64,000 bases of DNA from positions 124,001-188,000 of the forward strand of contig NZ_OZ193413.1 in the NCBI RefSeq assembly GCF_964275155.1, given 5' to 3'. Origin of the DNA: Curculioniphilus buchneri (lineage in GTDB: Bacteria; Pseudomonadota; Gammaproteobacteria; Enterobacterales; Enterobacteriaceae). Of the stretch, positions 1 to 9,969 are shown one piece after another (positions within the stretch are counted from its first letter, which is position 1; every line of letters starts with the position of its first letter). The translations under genes and the position numbers were made by a program. The notes beneath the pieces are model-generated. The model saw only the letters and a program-made list of their open reading frames with translations. It had not been told where the DNA came from and searched no databases.

Positions 1-783
1 ATACATAATGTCAGTGCGATTAATATTTTTATAAATACTTTTGAAAATTTTCTGAAATTAACAACTTATTTTTATACCACTAATAATTTATTTTTTTATA
101 TAAACATTTCCTTCTAACAAAGTTAGTTTATCAAGATAATGATAACTTTAATCTACACTTTACATCTAAACGATTATACATAAACAAGAAGAATATTAAT
201 TCTTAATTTTACTGCTTGCCACTTCACAACGTAAAATATATTGAATTTGATCTTTTTTAATACTGTAATTTTTGTATTCTATTTATAGATATGAAAATGA
301 CATGAGCTAGTTATTGATATCAATATGTCATAAATTTAATTTTTTTCGGTTACCTAAAATATAACAGCAAGTTAACAACTGACAGTGCGACAAAGAACAT
401 ATTGTTTTACATAAATAATTTACTTATCTAATTAATTACAGAGTTATAAAAAGAAAGAACTATAAAAAATTATGTAAAGAAAAGTAGTCTTATATTCAAA
501 AGACTTGATATGTTTCATTTGAAGTTATTAGATGGAATAAAATGTTATGAACGTTGATGATTAATTATAGTTAATAATCTTAATGTTTTCTATTTATATC
601 TTATACTAGATGTTTGTTAAACATAATATCGCAACATAACATTACATTATTAAACTTAGCATCATGGCATATCCTTAGAAAACATAATCTCATTGCATTA
701 TCAATCTCATGAATGGAATTGTTGTCTTAAAGTTATCCTTTATTTTTAAAAAGTTTTTATATTATATATTGCGGAGTAGAAAG
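1..783. other. Gene-free leader before talA
   Basis: AT-rich stretch with no convincing open frame on either strand, no tRNA-like fold and no GC-rich stem. It presumably contains the promoter of the talA-tktB pair, but in sequence this AT-rich I cannot single out a -10/-35 pair. A frame can be read from position 709 into talA; its first 25 codons are rejected as coding (see talA). Confidence 0.6.
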
Positions 784-1737
784 ATGAATCAATTAGAAGA
801 TATTAAAAAATTTACTACCATTGTAGCTGACAGTGGAGATATTGCATCTATTCGACACTATAAACCACAAGATGCTACTACTAATCCATCTTTAATCTTG
901 CAGGCGACTAAACTGATGAACTATCAGCCATTGCTTGACAATGCAATCACTTATGCTCGAAAAAAAGGTGGAAATCGCACAACACAAATCATCAATGCTA
1001 GTGATAAATTAACAATTAATATCGGCACAGAGATCTTGAAAAACATTCCTGGAAAGATTTCTACTGAAGTAGATGTACGAGATTCTTTTAATCAAGACAT
1101 GTGCGTAACTAAAGCATATAAATTAATAAATTTATACCAAGAAAATGGCATCGAAAAATCTCGTATTTTAATTAAATTAGCCTCTACTTGGGAAGGAGTA
1201 AAAGCTGCGGAAGAACTAGAAAAAGTAAATATACATTGTAACTTAACGTTATTATTCTCCTTTGCTCAAGCGCGTATCTGCGCTGAAGCAGGCGTATATT
1301 TGATTTCTCCGTTTGTAGGTCGTATTTACGATTGGTATAATCAACGTCAATCTTTACATCCATATTCAGTAGATGACGATCCAGGCGTAAAATCGGTATG
1401 TAAAATTTACGAATATTACAAAAAGCACAATTATCACACCATTATTATGGGGGCTAGTTTTCGAAACACTGAACAGATTCTAGCTCTGGCTGGATGTGAT
1501 CGGTTAACTATTTCACCTTCTTTAATAGAAAAATTATATCATAGCAACAATCCCGTAGTTCGTAAATTATTTCCTTTAATAATAGAAAAAGTTCATCAAC
1601 CAACGCCTTTGTCTGAATCGGAATTTCGTTGGGAACATAATGAAGATCCAATGGCTGTAGAAAAATTGGCTGAAGGTATTCGTCAATTCGCCGTTGATCA
1701 ACGAAAACTTGAAAATCTTTTGGCATCAAAATTATAA
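784..1737 (+). CDS. talA: Transaldolase A
   Basis: Transaldolase moves a dihydroxyacetone unit between sedoheptulose-7-phosphate and glyceraldehyde-3-phosphate in the cytosolic non-oxidative pentose phosphate pathway. The 317-residue protein aligns end to end with enterobacterial TalA/TalB (316-317 aa). The Schiff-base lysine lies in ILIKLAST (Lys131), Asp17 is in ADSGD, and TTNPS is at residues 33-37. The frame is open 25 codons further upstream, but the start at 784 has GGAG seven bases before it and matches the family N-terminus. tktB follows after 16 bases, so the two are almost certainly cotranscribed, as talA-tktB are in E. coli. All catalytic motifs look intact. The A rather than B assignment rests on the tktB neighbour. 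Confidence 0.95.
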   Translation: MNQLEDIKKFTTIVADSGDIASIRHYKPQDATTNPSLILQATKLMNYQPLLDNAITYARKKGGNRTTQIINASDKLTINIGTEILKNIPGKISTEVDVRDSFNQDMCVTKAYKLINLYQENGIEKSRILIKLASTWEGVKAAEELEKVNIHCNLTLLFSFAQARICAEAGVYLISPFVGRIYDWYNQRQSLHPYSVDDDPGVKSVCKIYEYYKKHNYHTIIMGASFRNTEQILALAGCDRLTISPSLIEKLYHSNNPVVRKLFPLIIEKVHQPTPLSESEFRWEHNEDPMAVEKLAEGIRQFAVDQRKLENLLASKL

Positions 1738-1753
1738 AATCTGGAGAATGTTC

Positions 1754-3748
1754 ATGACATCTAGAAAAATGCTTGCCAATGCAATTCGTGTTTTAAGTAT
1801 GGATGCTATACAAAAAGCCAATTCCGGCCATCCTGGTGCTCCTATGGGCATGGCAGATATTGCCGAAGTTCTCTGGCGAGATTATTTAAATCATAATCCA
1901 TCTAATCCTCAATGGATTAACCGAGACCGTTTTATTTTATCTAATGGTCATAGTTCGATGCTTCTTTATAGCTTGTTACATCTTAGCGGTTATAATATTA
2001 CCATTGAAGACTTGAAAAATTTTCGACAACTGAATTCAAAAACACCAGGACATCCAGAATATGGTTATACTGATGGAGTAGAAGCCACTACAGGACCATT
2101 AGGACAAGGTCTTGCCAATGCCGTTGGTTTAGCGATTGCTGAACGTACTTTAGCCGCACAGTTTAACCGTCCCGAACATAAGATTATAGATCATTATACT
2201 TATGTGTTTCTTGGAGATGGTTGTATGATGGAAGGTATTTCACATGAAGTATGTTCATTAGCTGGAACCATGCGATTAGGTAAATTAATATTATTTTATG
2301 ATAATAATGGTATTTCTATTGATGGTGAGGTCAAAAATTGGTTTAAGGATGACACCGCTGCTCGCTTTGAAGCCTATAACTGGCATGTAGTCCGAGACAT
2401 AGATGGACATGATAGTAACTCTATTAAAGAGGCAATTGAAATCTCCCGCGTCACTGATAAACCATCACTATTAATATGCAAAACTATTATTGCTTTTGGT
2501 GCTCCAACTAAAAGTGGAACACATATCGCCCATGGTGCTCCTTTAGGCGAAGAAGAAATTGCTGCTACACGTAAGGCACTAAACTGGAAGGAATTGCCTT
2601 TCGTAATTCCAAGAGAGATCTATCGTAGTTGGAGTGCAAAGGAAATAGGTCATACAAAAGAACTTAACTGGAATAAAAAATTAGAGCTTTATGAAAAAAA
2701 CTATCCTAAATTAGCTAAAGAATTTAGACGACGCATACAAGGGGATCTACCCTTAACATGGCAAGAAACAAGTCAAAAAATAATTGATCAGTTACAAACT
2801 AAGCCAGCTATAATAGCTAGTCGGAAAGCATCTCAAAATACTCTTGAGGCTTTTTCACCTATTCTTCCGGAATTACTTGGCGGTTCAGCAGACTTGACAC
2901 TAAGTAATCTAACTGCGTGGTCAAATTCTAAATCTATTACTGATAATCCCGCAGGCAATTATATTAATTATGGTGTTCGAGAATTTGGTATGACAGCTAT
3001 TGGTAACGGTATTGCTCGACATGGTGGATTTTTACCGTACACTTCTACTTTTCTAATATTCGTTGAATATGCTAAGAATGCAGTTCGCATGGCAGCCATG
3101 ATGAAAATGCGTCACATTATGATATATACCCATGATTCTATTGGATTAGGTGAAGATGGTCCCACTCATCAACCAGTCGAGCAGTTAGCTGGGTTGCGTA
3201 TGACGCCTAATATGAGTATTTGGCGTCCTTGTGATCAAGTAGAAACAGCAGTAGCTTGGAAAAAAGCTATTGAGCGCTATGATGGTCCAACTGCGTTGAT
3301 TCTTTCTCGTCAGAACTTAGTACAACAAAATCGAACTCAGCAACAAGTAAAAAATATTGCTCGAGGTGGTTATGTTCTTAAAGATTGCATAGGAGAAAAA
3401 CCAGAATTAATTTTAATTGCTACCGGTTCAGAAATAGAGCTGGCTGTTGAGGCATATCAGAAATTGCATGATGAAGGCTATAAAGTTCGTGTGGTATCAT
3501 TACCATCTACTGATATTTTTGATTTACAGGACATAGAATATCGTGAATCAGTATTACCAAAAAAAGTGCATTCTCGTCTTGCTATTGAAGCTGGTATTGC
3601 AGAATATTGGTATAAATATGTTGGATTTTCCGGCGATATTATCGGTATGACTAATTTCGGTGAATCAGCGCCAGCGAAAGACTTGTTTAAAGTATTCGGA
3701 TTTACTATTGAAAATGTATTACTTAAGGCACGACAATTACTGAAATAG
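1754..3748 (+). CDS. tktB: Transketolase
   Basis: Thiamine-diphosphate enzyme that transfers two-carbon ketol units, linking glycolysis with the pentose phosphate pathway and supplying erythrose-4-phosphate for the shikimate route (aroB is in this window). It has 664 residues against 663-667 in E. coli. Visible motifs are SGHPG (His26), SNGHSS (His66), PGHPE (His100), GPLGQG (114-119) and the ThDP/Mg motif GDG (154-156). The central YGVREFG carries the Glu that activates the cofactor. The chosen ATG has GGAG seven bases upstream; an in-frame ATG at 1748 is too close to it. The gene is followed by a clear Rho-independent terminator. It is the only transketolase in the window, and the tktB name rests on the talA neighbour. 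Confidence 0.95.
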   Translation: MTSRKMLANAIRVLSMDAIQKANSGHPGAPMGMADIAEVLWRDYLNHNPSNPQWINRDRFILSNGHSSMLLYSLLHLSGYNITIEDLKNFRQLNSKTPGHPEYGYTDGVEATTGPLGQGLANAVGLAIAERTLAAQFNRPEHKIIDHYTYVFLGDGCMMEGISHEVCSLAGTMRLGKLILFYDNNGISIDGEVKNWFKDDTAARFEAYNWHVVRDIDGHDSNSIKEAIEISRVTDKPSLLICKTIIAFGAPTKSGTHIAHGAPLGEEEIAATRKALNWKELPFVIPREIYRSWSAKEIGHTKELNWNKKLELYEKNYPKLAKEFRRRIQGDLPLTWQETSQKIIDQLQTKPAIIASRKASQNTLEAFSPILPELLGGSADLTLSNLTAWSNSKSITDNPAGNYINYGVREFGMTAIGNGIARHGGFLPYTSTFLIFVEYAKNAVRMAAMMKMRHIMIYTHDSIGLGEDGPTHQPVEQLAGLRMTPNMSIWRPCDQVETAVAWKKAIERYDGPTALILSRQNLVQQNRTQQQVKNIARGGYVLKDCIGEKPELILIATGSEIELAVEAYQKLHDEGYKVRVVSLPSTDIFDLQDIEYRESVLPKKVHSRLAIEAGIAEYWYKYVGFSGDIIGMTNFGESAPAKDLFKVFGFTIENVLLKARQLLK

Positions 3749-3756
3749 TTTTTTAA

Positions 3757-3799
3757 ACGCCGGTCACTCTTATCTTCCGGCGTATATTTTTTCTTTTTT
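3757..3799 (+). terminator. Rho-independent terminator of talA-tktB
   Basis: A perfect 7-bp stem, ACGCCGG (3757-3763) with CCGGCGT (3777-3783), has a 13-base loop and is followed by a long T-rich run. It starts eight bases after the tktB stop. It is one of the few GC-rich hairpins in the window, which argues that it is under selection. Confidence 0.88.
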
Positions 3800-6700
3800 T
3801 AGATATAGATTTAACTAAAATAATTTACTATACTTTTTATGCTTCTTTTAAAAGATTTGTTTGATATTAATATTATTATGTTATTATTTTTTACGTTATA
3901 ATTTTGTCTTTTTTTGGATCTTATGTGATTCAAAATTGTATAATAATATATATAAATCTTTTTAATTTAAAAAATAAGAAATATCTTAAATAATTTTCTC
4001 ATCTTCCATAATGCAATATTATTGGCGACATAACTAGAATTTCGATTCTGTAAATGTTTCAATGAAAAAACTGTTTTTTATTTTTTTAAATTGTACTTTA
4101 TATGTTATTTATCGTTAATATTCTGTTTATATTTTATAAAGTAGTCAAAACGATATGCAAGAATATAAATTCTAAAATATATAAAGATCATTTAATACTA
4201 TGTTAAACTGATAGATTACTATTTCACTCATTCAATTTCTATTTTTTTAAATATTTAGTGTGGTATATTGAGTTATATTATATTTAAGTTTATTTCTTTC
4301 TCTAATTTATGTTTAATCCATTATTTTGTTTTAAGGTTTACTTCATCAGTCATTAATATTAAACCATTACATAAAATTTTAAAGATACTTATCGAATGAT
4401 AAGTATGTTAATTTATTAGTTGTAGATAGATTAATATCTACTTTGTTTAAAAAACAAAAAAAATATAGCATTTTATTCTTAAAATTTAAAATAAGATATA
4501 TCGTTAAATACTTAATAAGGAAAATATAAAAAATTTGTAATAAAATATCAGTACTGTTATTTAATATGATTATCACTAATATAGTGGTCCATCGAAAAGA
4601 TAATAAATTATATGGAAAATTTAATCTTCTTCTATTTGTAGATATGATATTTTCATCAGACGTTATTAGATATTGTATCTAAAATATTTTTTAACTTATT
4701 GATAAGTACGACAAAATTTTATTTTTTTTAAGTTATTTAATTTCTATTTGTTCTGATAATCATTCTAAATTAAAAAAGATCATTTCCTTTATTTTATATT
4801 GAATTGTAAAAATTAAAACAGTAGCTTTTCTACTTTCGATCAATATTTTTAATATTTTACTAAAATTAAATAAATTCATATATCATATAATGATGATTAT
4901 TAATGTTTGATGTATAATAGCTAATAGCATTATGTATGATTATAAAATGTATCTATCTCTATAGAGGTGATATAACATGATATGAATATCAGTTTTTTAC
5001 AATTATTAAGATTTACAAAATATTACTGTATTTAATAAATTTATTAAAACTATAATACTTGTTATAATAAAAAATGGTTTTTTTCTATTATTCTAATGAT
5101 AATTGCATATAGATATTCAAGAGTACTGCGTCCGCTGTAAATAATTATTCATCGAGAATTTTTTTTAATTTCTTTTATTTATTAAATGAATCAAAGTAAA
5201 ATGTGTTTTTATCTTATAATTTTAAGTAGTAATTTTACTTATTATTCCTCTTATTATGTTATATAAAAATTTTTACTTCTTACGATAGATATTATCTTAA
5301 AACATTTTATTATTATGTAATGTTTATTCCTTTCCATAATCCAAAACTGGAAAAGGGGAGAGGATTGATGTATGTAGATTTCATCCGGAGCAATTTTCTA
5401 TTGTTTTATTAGCGTTTTAAGGTTCTTGCACATTAAAAATATCATAATTAATTGGCTGTGTTATTATATGGCTAGACAATATATGTTTTCCTATAAAACA
5501 ATTAGCAACTCAAATAATAAAACCATTTAAATCAACAGTGTAATGAAAATATTATTTTTTATGTTTTTGTTTCATAAAAAAGAAGTAGCTATTCATATTT
5601 AATGAAATTTATTTCGTTCTTATTACTGATAAGTATTTTTATAACTTATATAATATATAAAAGAAAACGATCTTTTTGATTTTAATATATAAGAAATTGG
5701 TTTTAATTATTAGTAGTTATAATTTCTGCTTAAATTAAAATAAATTATAGTGAAAATAGATATTAAGTTTGTTAATTGACTATAAGTTAAGTCGCTTTGA
5801 TAATGTTTATATAACAAATAAATTGAAATCTATTACATTAAATTTTTACAGTCAACTGAAGATTTCATAATTTTTATTATGGTCAATATTTATATTATTC
5901 AATAGTCTAGGTGATATTTAAAATCATCTTTTATATCAGAAAATGTTAAACATATTATAAAACGATAAAATATCTTAAAATTTACAATAGACATATAATA
6001 TGTAGGTATTGCAGTCGATCAAAATATAATATTTCATGGAAGTAAATATACATATTTTATTTTTGCATTGAAAATATAAGCTTTTTGTCAAGATGTAAAA
6101 TAATAAATAATTGAATACGTTTCATATCATTAACTTTTTTGATTCTCAATTTTAAAATTGAGTATTTATTAACGTACAAAACGAGAGGTAAATTATGTTT
6201 ATCTTATGGTAGTATGTATACTCAAATACATATTAATAAATGATCGGATTTTTCGTGAGTTAAATTTAAATAGTCTAGCCTATCCTACAATATAAAGAAT
6301 TAACTTCTGACCTACTTATTTTAATAAACATTAATATACTAGAAAATTAAATTAGCAAAAAACGATAAATGATTATAGATCATGTTAAATTCATTAAAGT
6401 TCACTATGATTTTTTATCATATAAAAATTTAAATTTACTAGAATACATAAAATAAATTCCATGTAATTGCTATTATCATGAGCAATCAAGAAGTTGTAAT
6501 TATCTTATAATCTGAATTATAAATTAAAAATTCTCATGCTCTTCTTATAACTTAATATTACTTTATACTGAAAAAAGGTATTTATTTTTTAGCAATATGC
6601 CCAACAACTAATTTTAGTATTTTAATACTAATGCATTAATGAAAAGTTTAGCTAAACTAGACTAAAAATAGTAATTTACATTACTACATCTATTTAAAAA

Positions 6701-6959
6701 TTAACATACGTTATAACAATTAAAAAATCAAAATTTATTTGACGTCTTAGTTAAAATAGCGTATAATAAACGTTATGGCGTATCATGTCAAAAATATTTT
6801 TTCTATCTAGATAGATCTTCTTAAGGAAAGGTAATAAAAATCCTATTTTATATAATGCTATTAAAATACTCCTACTTATTAAAAAGTAAGTATTACATAG
6901 ATTACATAAAATAAATATAAAACCTCGATTATTACATTGTATAAAAAAATGTTTGTTGT
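3800..6959. other. 3.2-kb gene-free stretch, probably decayed patZ
   Basis: There is no credible open gene; the 65- and 72-codon minus-strand frames at 4379-4576 and 6751-6969 have no family resemblance. By position this should hold the upstream part of patZ (yfiQ), whose 3' end is recognisable at 6960-7185. One less AT-rich patch at 5345-5440 (+) reads weakly like the ATP-grasp section of PatZ: a GE...RFHPEQ-like reading where E. coli has GEGG...WRPEDQ. Its distance to the 3' relic is about 1 kb longer than in E. coli, so I treat that patch as tentative. Nothing else is recognised. Confidence 0.4.
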
Positions 6960-7185
6960 TTTTGTTCATCTTATTTGCTCACTCTACGACATTCAGAAAC
7001 ATAGAGTTTCAATACGATTTTTATAAAAAATAATGCACTATATTCTTTTCACAGGCCTTACAATTATGCTCCTTCACGGGTAAAAATTCTAACACATCTG
7101 AAATCAAACCTCATTCAGATATTCAAATTTATAGTGATATTATCTATATCTTCTTTCATATCTTTTGTTGTACATAAAAGAAAAA
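6960..7185 (+). pseudogene. patZ: Relic of patZ (yfiQ), acetyltransferase domain
   Basis: In E. coli, yfiQ/patZ (protein lysine acetyltransferase) lies directly upstream of pssA. Here the sequence just before pssA still reads, with frameshifts and stops, like the PatZ GNAT C-terminus. In order there are a patch like EFAVLVRSD (around 6973-6990), one like RRLMEKLITYTRDHGL (around 7014-7062, read as K-I-M-H-Y...G-L), one like GITMPNNRG (around 7055-7082) and one like GF..DIQ (around 7110-7130). The spacing between patches and from the last patch to pssA (about 110 bases) agrees with E. coli. No open frame survives. The assignment is by eye from remembered sequence and needs a translated search. 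Confidence 0.55.
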
Positions 7186-7296
7186 CTATAAAAATATAGT
7201 ACAATGTATTCATACGGAACAATAGTAATAATATTTCAGAAAATTAAATAAATTTAAGGCTATTTCAATATTAAATTATATAAAAAGAGCACGGTG

Positions 7297-8655
7297 ATGC
7301 TGTCAAAATTTAAATACAAAATACATCAACAGCATCTCGCGAAATTGCCATACATTCCTCAGATCGCTGAAAATTTTAAAACGCTCTATAGTCCTAAAGA
7401 TTTTAGAGACGCATTAATGCAAGCTATTACTTTTGCTCGGAATCGAATTTATTTAGTCATACTTTATCTAGAGTATGATCATGGAGGGCACCAAATACTT
7501 GAAGCGCTCTATCAGACTAAAAAAAATAATCCAACTCTTGAAGTTGCTGTTCTAGTGGATTGGCACAGAGCTCAACGTGGACGTATTGGGACTACTATTA
7601 CTAGTACGAATGCTGAGTGGTATTACTGGATGGCAACAACACATCCCAATATAGATGTGCCGATATACGGCGTGCCGGTTAATACTCGAGAAGCCTTAGG
7701 AGTTATGCATTTAAAGGGTTTTATTATTGACGATCAAGTAATTTATAGTGGTGCAAGTATCAATAACACTTATTTACATCAATTGGATCAGTACCGTTAC
7801 GATCGTTATAATATGATAAAAAATCAGCTACTTGCTGATACACTACTTAGTTATATTAAACAATACTTGCTTGCAGCATCAGCTGTTAACCGTTTAGACG
7901 ATTTAGAACGACCAAAAAATATAAAAATAAAACATAATATTCGCCTTTTTCGCCATCTTTTGAAACAGTCTGTGTATAACTATCAAGGAAACATAGCAAC
8001 TCAAAATGAATTATCTATTATCCCATTAGTAGGATTGGGTAAAAAAAGTCTTTTGAATACAACGATTCATCATTTAATTTGTTCAACTTGTGATACATTA
8101 ATGTTATGTACACCTTATTTTAATTTACCTACACTTTTAATGCGTAACTTAACGGTTTTATTGCACCTAGGTAAAAAAATAGAAATTATTGTTGGAGATA
8201 AAATTGCTAATGATTTTTATATACCAGAAGATCAACCATTTCAAATTATTAGTATTTTACCCTACTTATATGAAATTAATTTACGTCGGTTCCTTGAACG
8301 ATTACAGCCTTATGTAAGTAAAGGTCAATTAATTGTACGATTATGGAAGGATGGAAATAACAGCTATCATTTAAAAGGCTTATGGGTGGATGAAAAGTGG
8401 CAAGTGCTGACTGGCAATAACTTTAATCCTCGTGCTTGGTATTTGGATCTAGAAAATGCACTTTTAATCCATGATCCTCAACAAAGGTTGCGATTACAAC
8501 GTGAACAAGAACAAATTCTAATTCGCACTCATACTCAGATTGTAAAACATTTTACTGACCTTCAAAGCATAGCTGATTATCCTGTTAAAGTGCGTACGCT
8601 CATTCGCCGATTACGGCGAATCCGTATTGATCGACTTATTAGTCGAATTCTATAA
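7297..8655 (+). CDS. pssA: CDP-diacylglycerol-serine O-phosphatidyltransferase (PS synthase)
   Basis: PssA makes phosphatidylserine from CDP-diacylglycerol and serine, the committed step to phosphatidylethanolamine, at the cytoplasmic face of the membrane. The 452 residues align end to end with E. coli PssA (451 aa). As a phospholipase-D superfamily enzyme it shows both HxKx4D motifs, at His138/Lys140/Asp145 and His358/Lys360/Asp365. The basic C-terminal tail ending in RIRIDRLISRIL is also kept. The start is an ATG immediately after an in-frame GTG (7294); the ATG matches the family N-terminus MLSKFK. The ribosome binding site is weak (AGAG). It stands alone, with a patZ relic upstream as in E. 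coli. It is a type I soluble PssA, not a cardiolipin synthase, which shares the HKD motifs. Confidence 0.95.
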   Translation: MLSKFKYKIHQQHLAKLPYIPQIAENFKTLYSPKDFRDALMQAITFARNRIYLVILYLEYDHGGHQILEALYQTKKNNPTLEVAVLVDWHRAQRGRIGTTITSTNAEWYYWMATTHPNIDVPIYGVPVNTREALGVMHLKGFIIDDQVIYSGASINNTYLHQLDQYRYDRYNMIKNQLLADTLLSYIKQYLLAASAVNRLDDLERPKNIKIKHNIRLFRHLLKQSVYNYQGNIATQNELSIIPLVGLGKKSLLNTTIHHLICSTCDTLMLCTPYFNLPTLLMRNLTVLLHLGKKIEIIVGDKIANDFYIPEDQPFQIISILPYLYEINLRRFLERLQPYVSKGQLIVRLWKDGNNSYHLKGLWVDEKWQVLTGNNFNPRAWYLDLENALLIHDPQQRLRLQREQEQILIRTHTQIVKHFTDLQSIADYPVKVRTLIRRLRRIRIDRLISRIL

Positions 8656-9904
8656 ATGTAATACATTATTTTAACTTAATTTAAAATTAAAAAATTTTAA
8701 TTATATATAATATATAATTTCTATAAAGCTTAAAATTATAATTTATTTATAATATATAAATGTATTTTTGACATGAAATTAAATATTGAAAAATTATTTA
8801 TAGACATATCATAATAACATTATATATAATAATATTAATATATATATGCTCCCTCACTAAGATATTATACCTTAGCATATTCTGTCATTTAAATAGAATA
8901 GACAAAATTCTACTGATAATATAATATTATGGTATAAATAATACTCGTATTTCTATTGTGTAATCTTAGTTCTGATATACTGCCTTGCGTACAACAAAAA
9001 TTGTTCCAATGCTATATGATTAAGTTAGAAGGTAAATTTTAGAATATTTTTTAAATATAACTTATTTGAATTTTTAATTTAATATTATTCAATTTTTTAA
9101 TTACAGCTTCTATGACTTCTCTGTATTTATATTCAATGTAAAGATTTACTCCTAAGTATTCATTAGTTTTTCTAGAACAATTTGAAATGGATATGATCTT
9201 GTATTCATCTCATATATATTTATAACATACTCAATTATTTTATTAATAAAATTGATCTTTTCAATAATCGAAGTACCATTAAAGAAAAGATCAATCAATC
9301 TTAATTTTTTATATTATAAATATAATATTATATTAATTTTAATAAAATTTTTTATTTTCATTGAAACTATAAAGGAACAAAAACTAGACGCATAGTCTAT
9401 TCTTGAATAGGTAACATATCTTACTGTTAAGATGTCGCATAATCTATATGTTAGATAGTCATCATAATTTTGTTCAAAACAAAATATTTATTAATAACCA
9501 ATGCAAGAATTTTCTAATTGTAATATAAAAATCGTTGTAACTATTTTCTTATAAAAATAGATTATATCTACGATAATACAATAAAAACATAAAATGTTAA
9601 TATTTATTTACATATTTCAAATATTTTTATATAGAAGACGTTAGTAGTGTCATACTACTATTATATAATTATTCTATGGCAATATTCTTCTTATTTTAAA
9701 TGATATAAAATCTTCAATTTTATGAAATTCAAAATCGAAGAAAATAACTCCGTATTTATAACAATGAAAATTAAAATTAATATCACTACTAACATTAATA
9801 TTCATTTTACATTGAATACTAGTTGTTAAGCACTATAATTGATCGTAATAGAATACAAAACACAATCATAACTAAAAACTATAATATTTAATATATAATA
9901 AATG
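8656..9904. other. Gene-free stretch between pssA and gnd
   Basis: Very AT-rich, with no open frame, tRNA or GC-rich terminator. The downstream side of pssA has only an A/T hairpin-like run near 8680-8700, too weak to call a terminator. I could not recognise a gene relic. The gnd promoter must lie here, but I cannot place it. Confidence 0.5.
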
Positions 9905-9937
9905 TTTACACCTATCTAGTAAGATAGAAGGTGTAAA
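9905..9937 (+). promoter_or_regulatory. Bulged stem-loop in the gnd leader
   Basis: TTTACACC (9905-9912) pairs perfectly with GGTGTAAA (9930-9937). Inside it TATCT (9913-9917) pairs with AGATA (9922-9926) around the tetraloop AGTA, leaving a three-base bulge (9927-9929). This gives a 13-bp stem ending 18 bases before the gnd Shine-Dalgarno sequence. No T-run follows, so it is not an ordinary terminator for an upstream gene. Its position suggests a leader element or mRNA-stability hairpin, but the function is inferred. Confidence 0.4.
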
Positions 9938-9969
9938 TGAAAGATTGTCTTTATGAAAGGAGTTGGTTC

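Noticed and set aside
709..783. Upstream extension of talA by 25 codons
   Set aside because: The hydrophobic leader has no family counterpart, and a good Shine-Dalgarno sits before the internal ATG at 784.
4379..4576. 65-codon minus-strand frame
   Set aside because: Low-complexity Leu/Ile/Tyr/Phe composition typical of random AT-rich DNA, no ribosome binding site, no family match.
6751..6969. 72-codon minus-strand frame
   Set aside because: It runs antisense into the patZ relic, has no family match, and its composition is that of random AT-rich DNA.
7297..8655. Initial thought that this HKD protein is cardiolipin synthase B
   Set aside because: Full-length agreement with PssA, including the N-terminus MLSKFK and the basic C-terminus, settles it as phosphatidylserine synthase.
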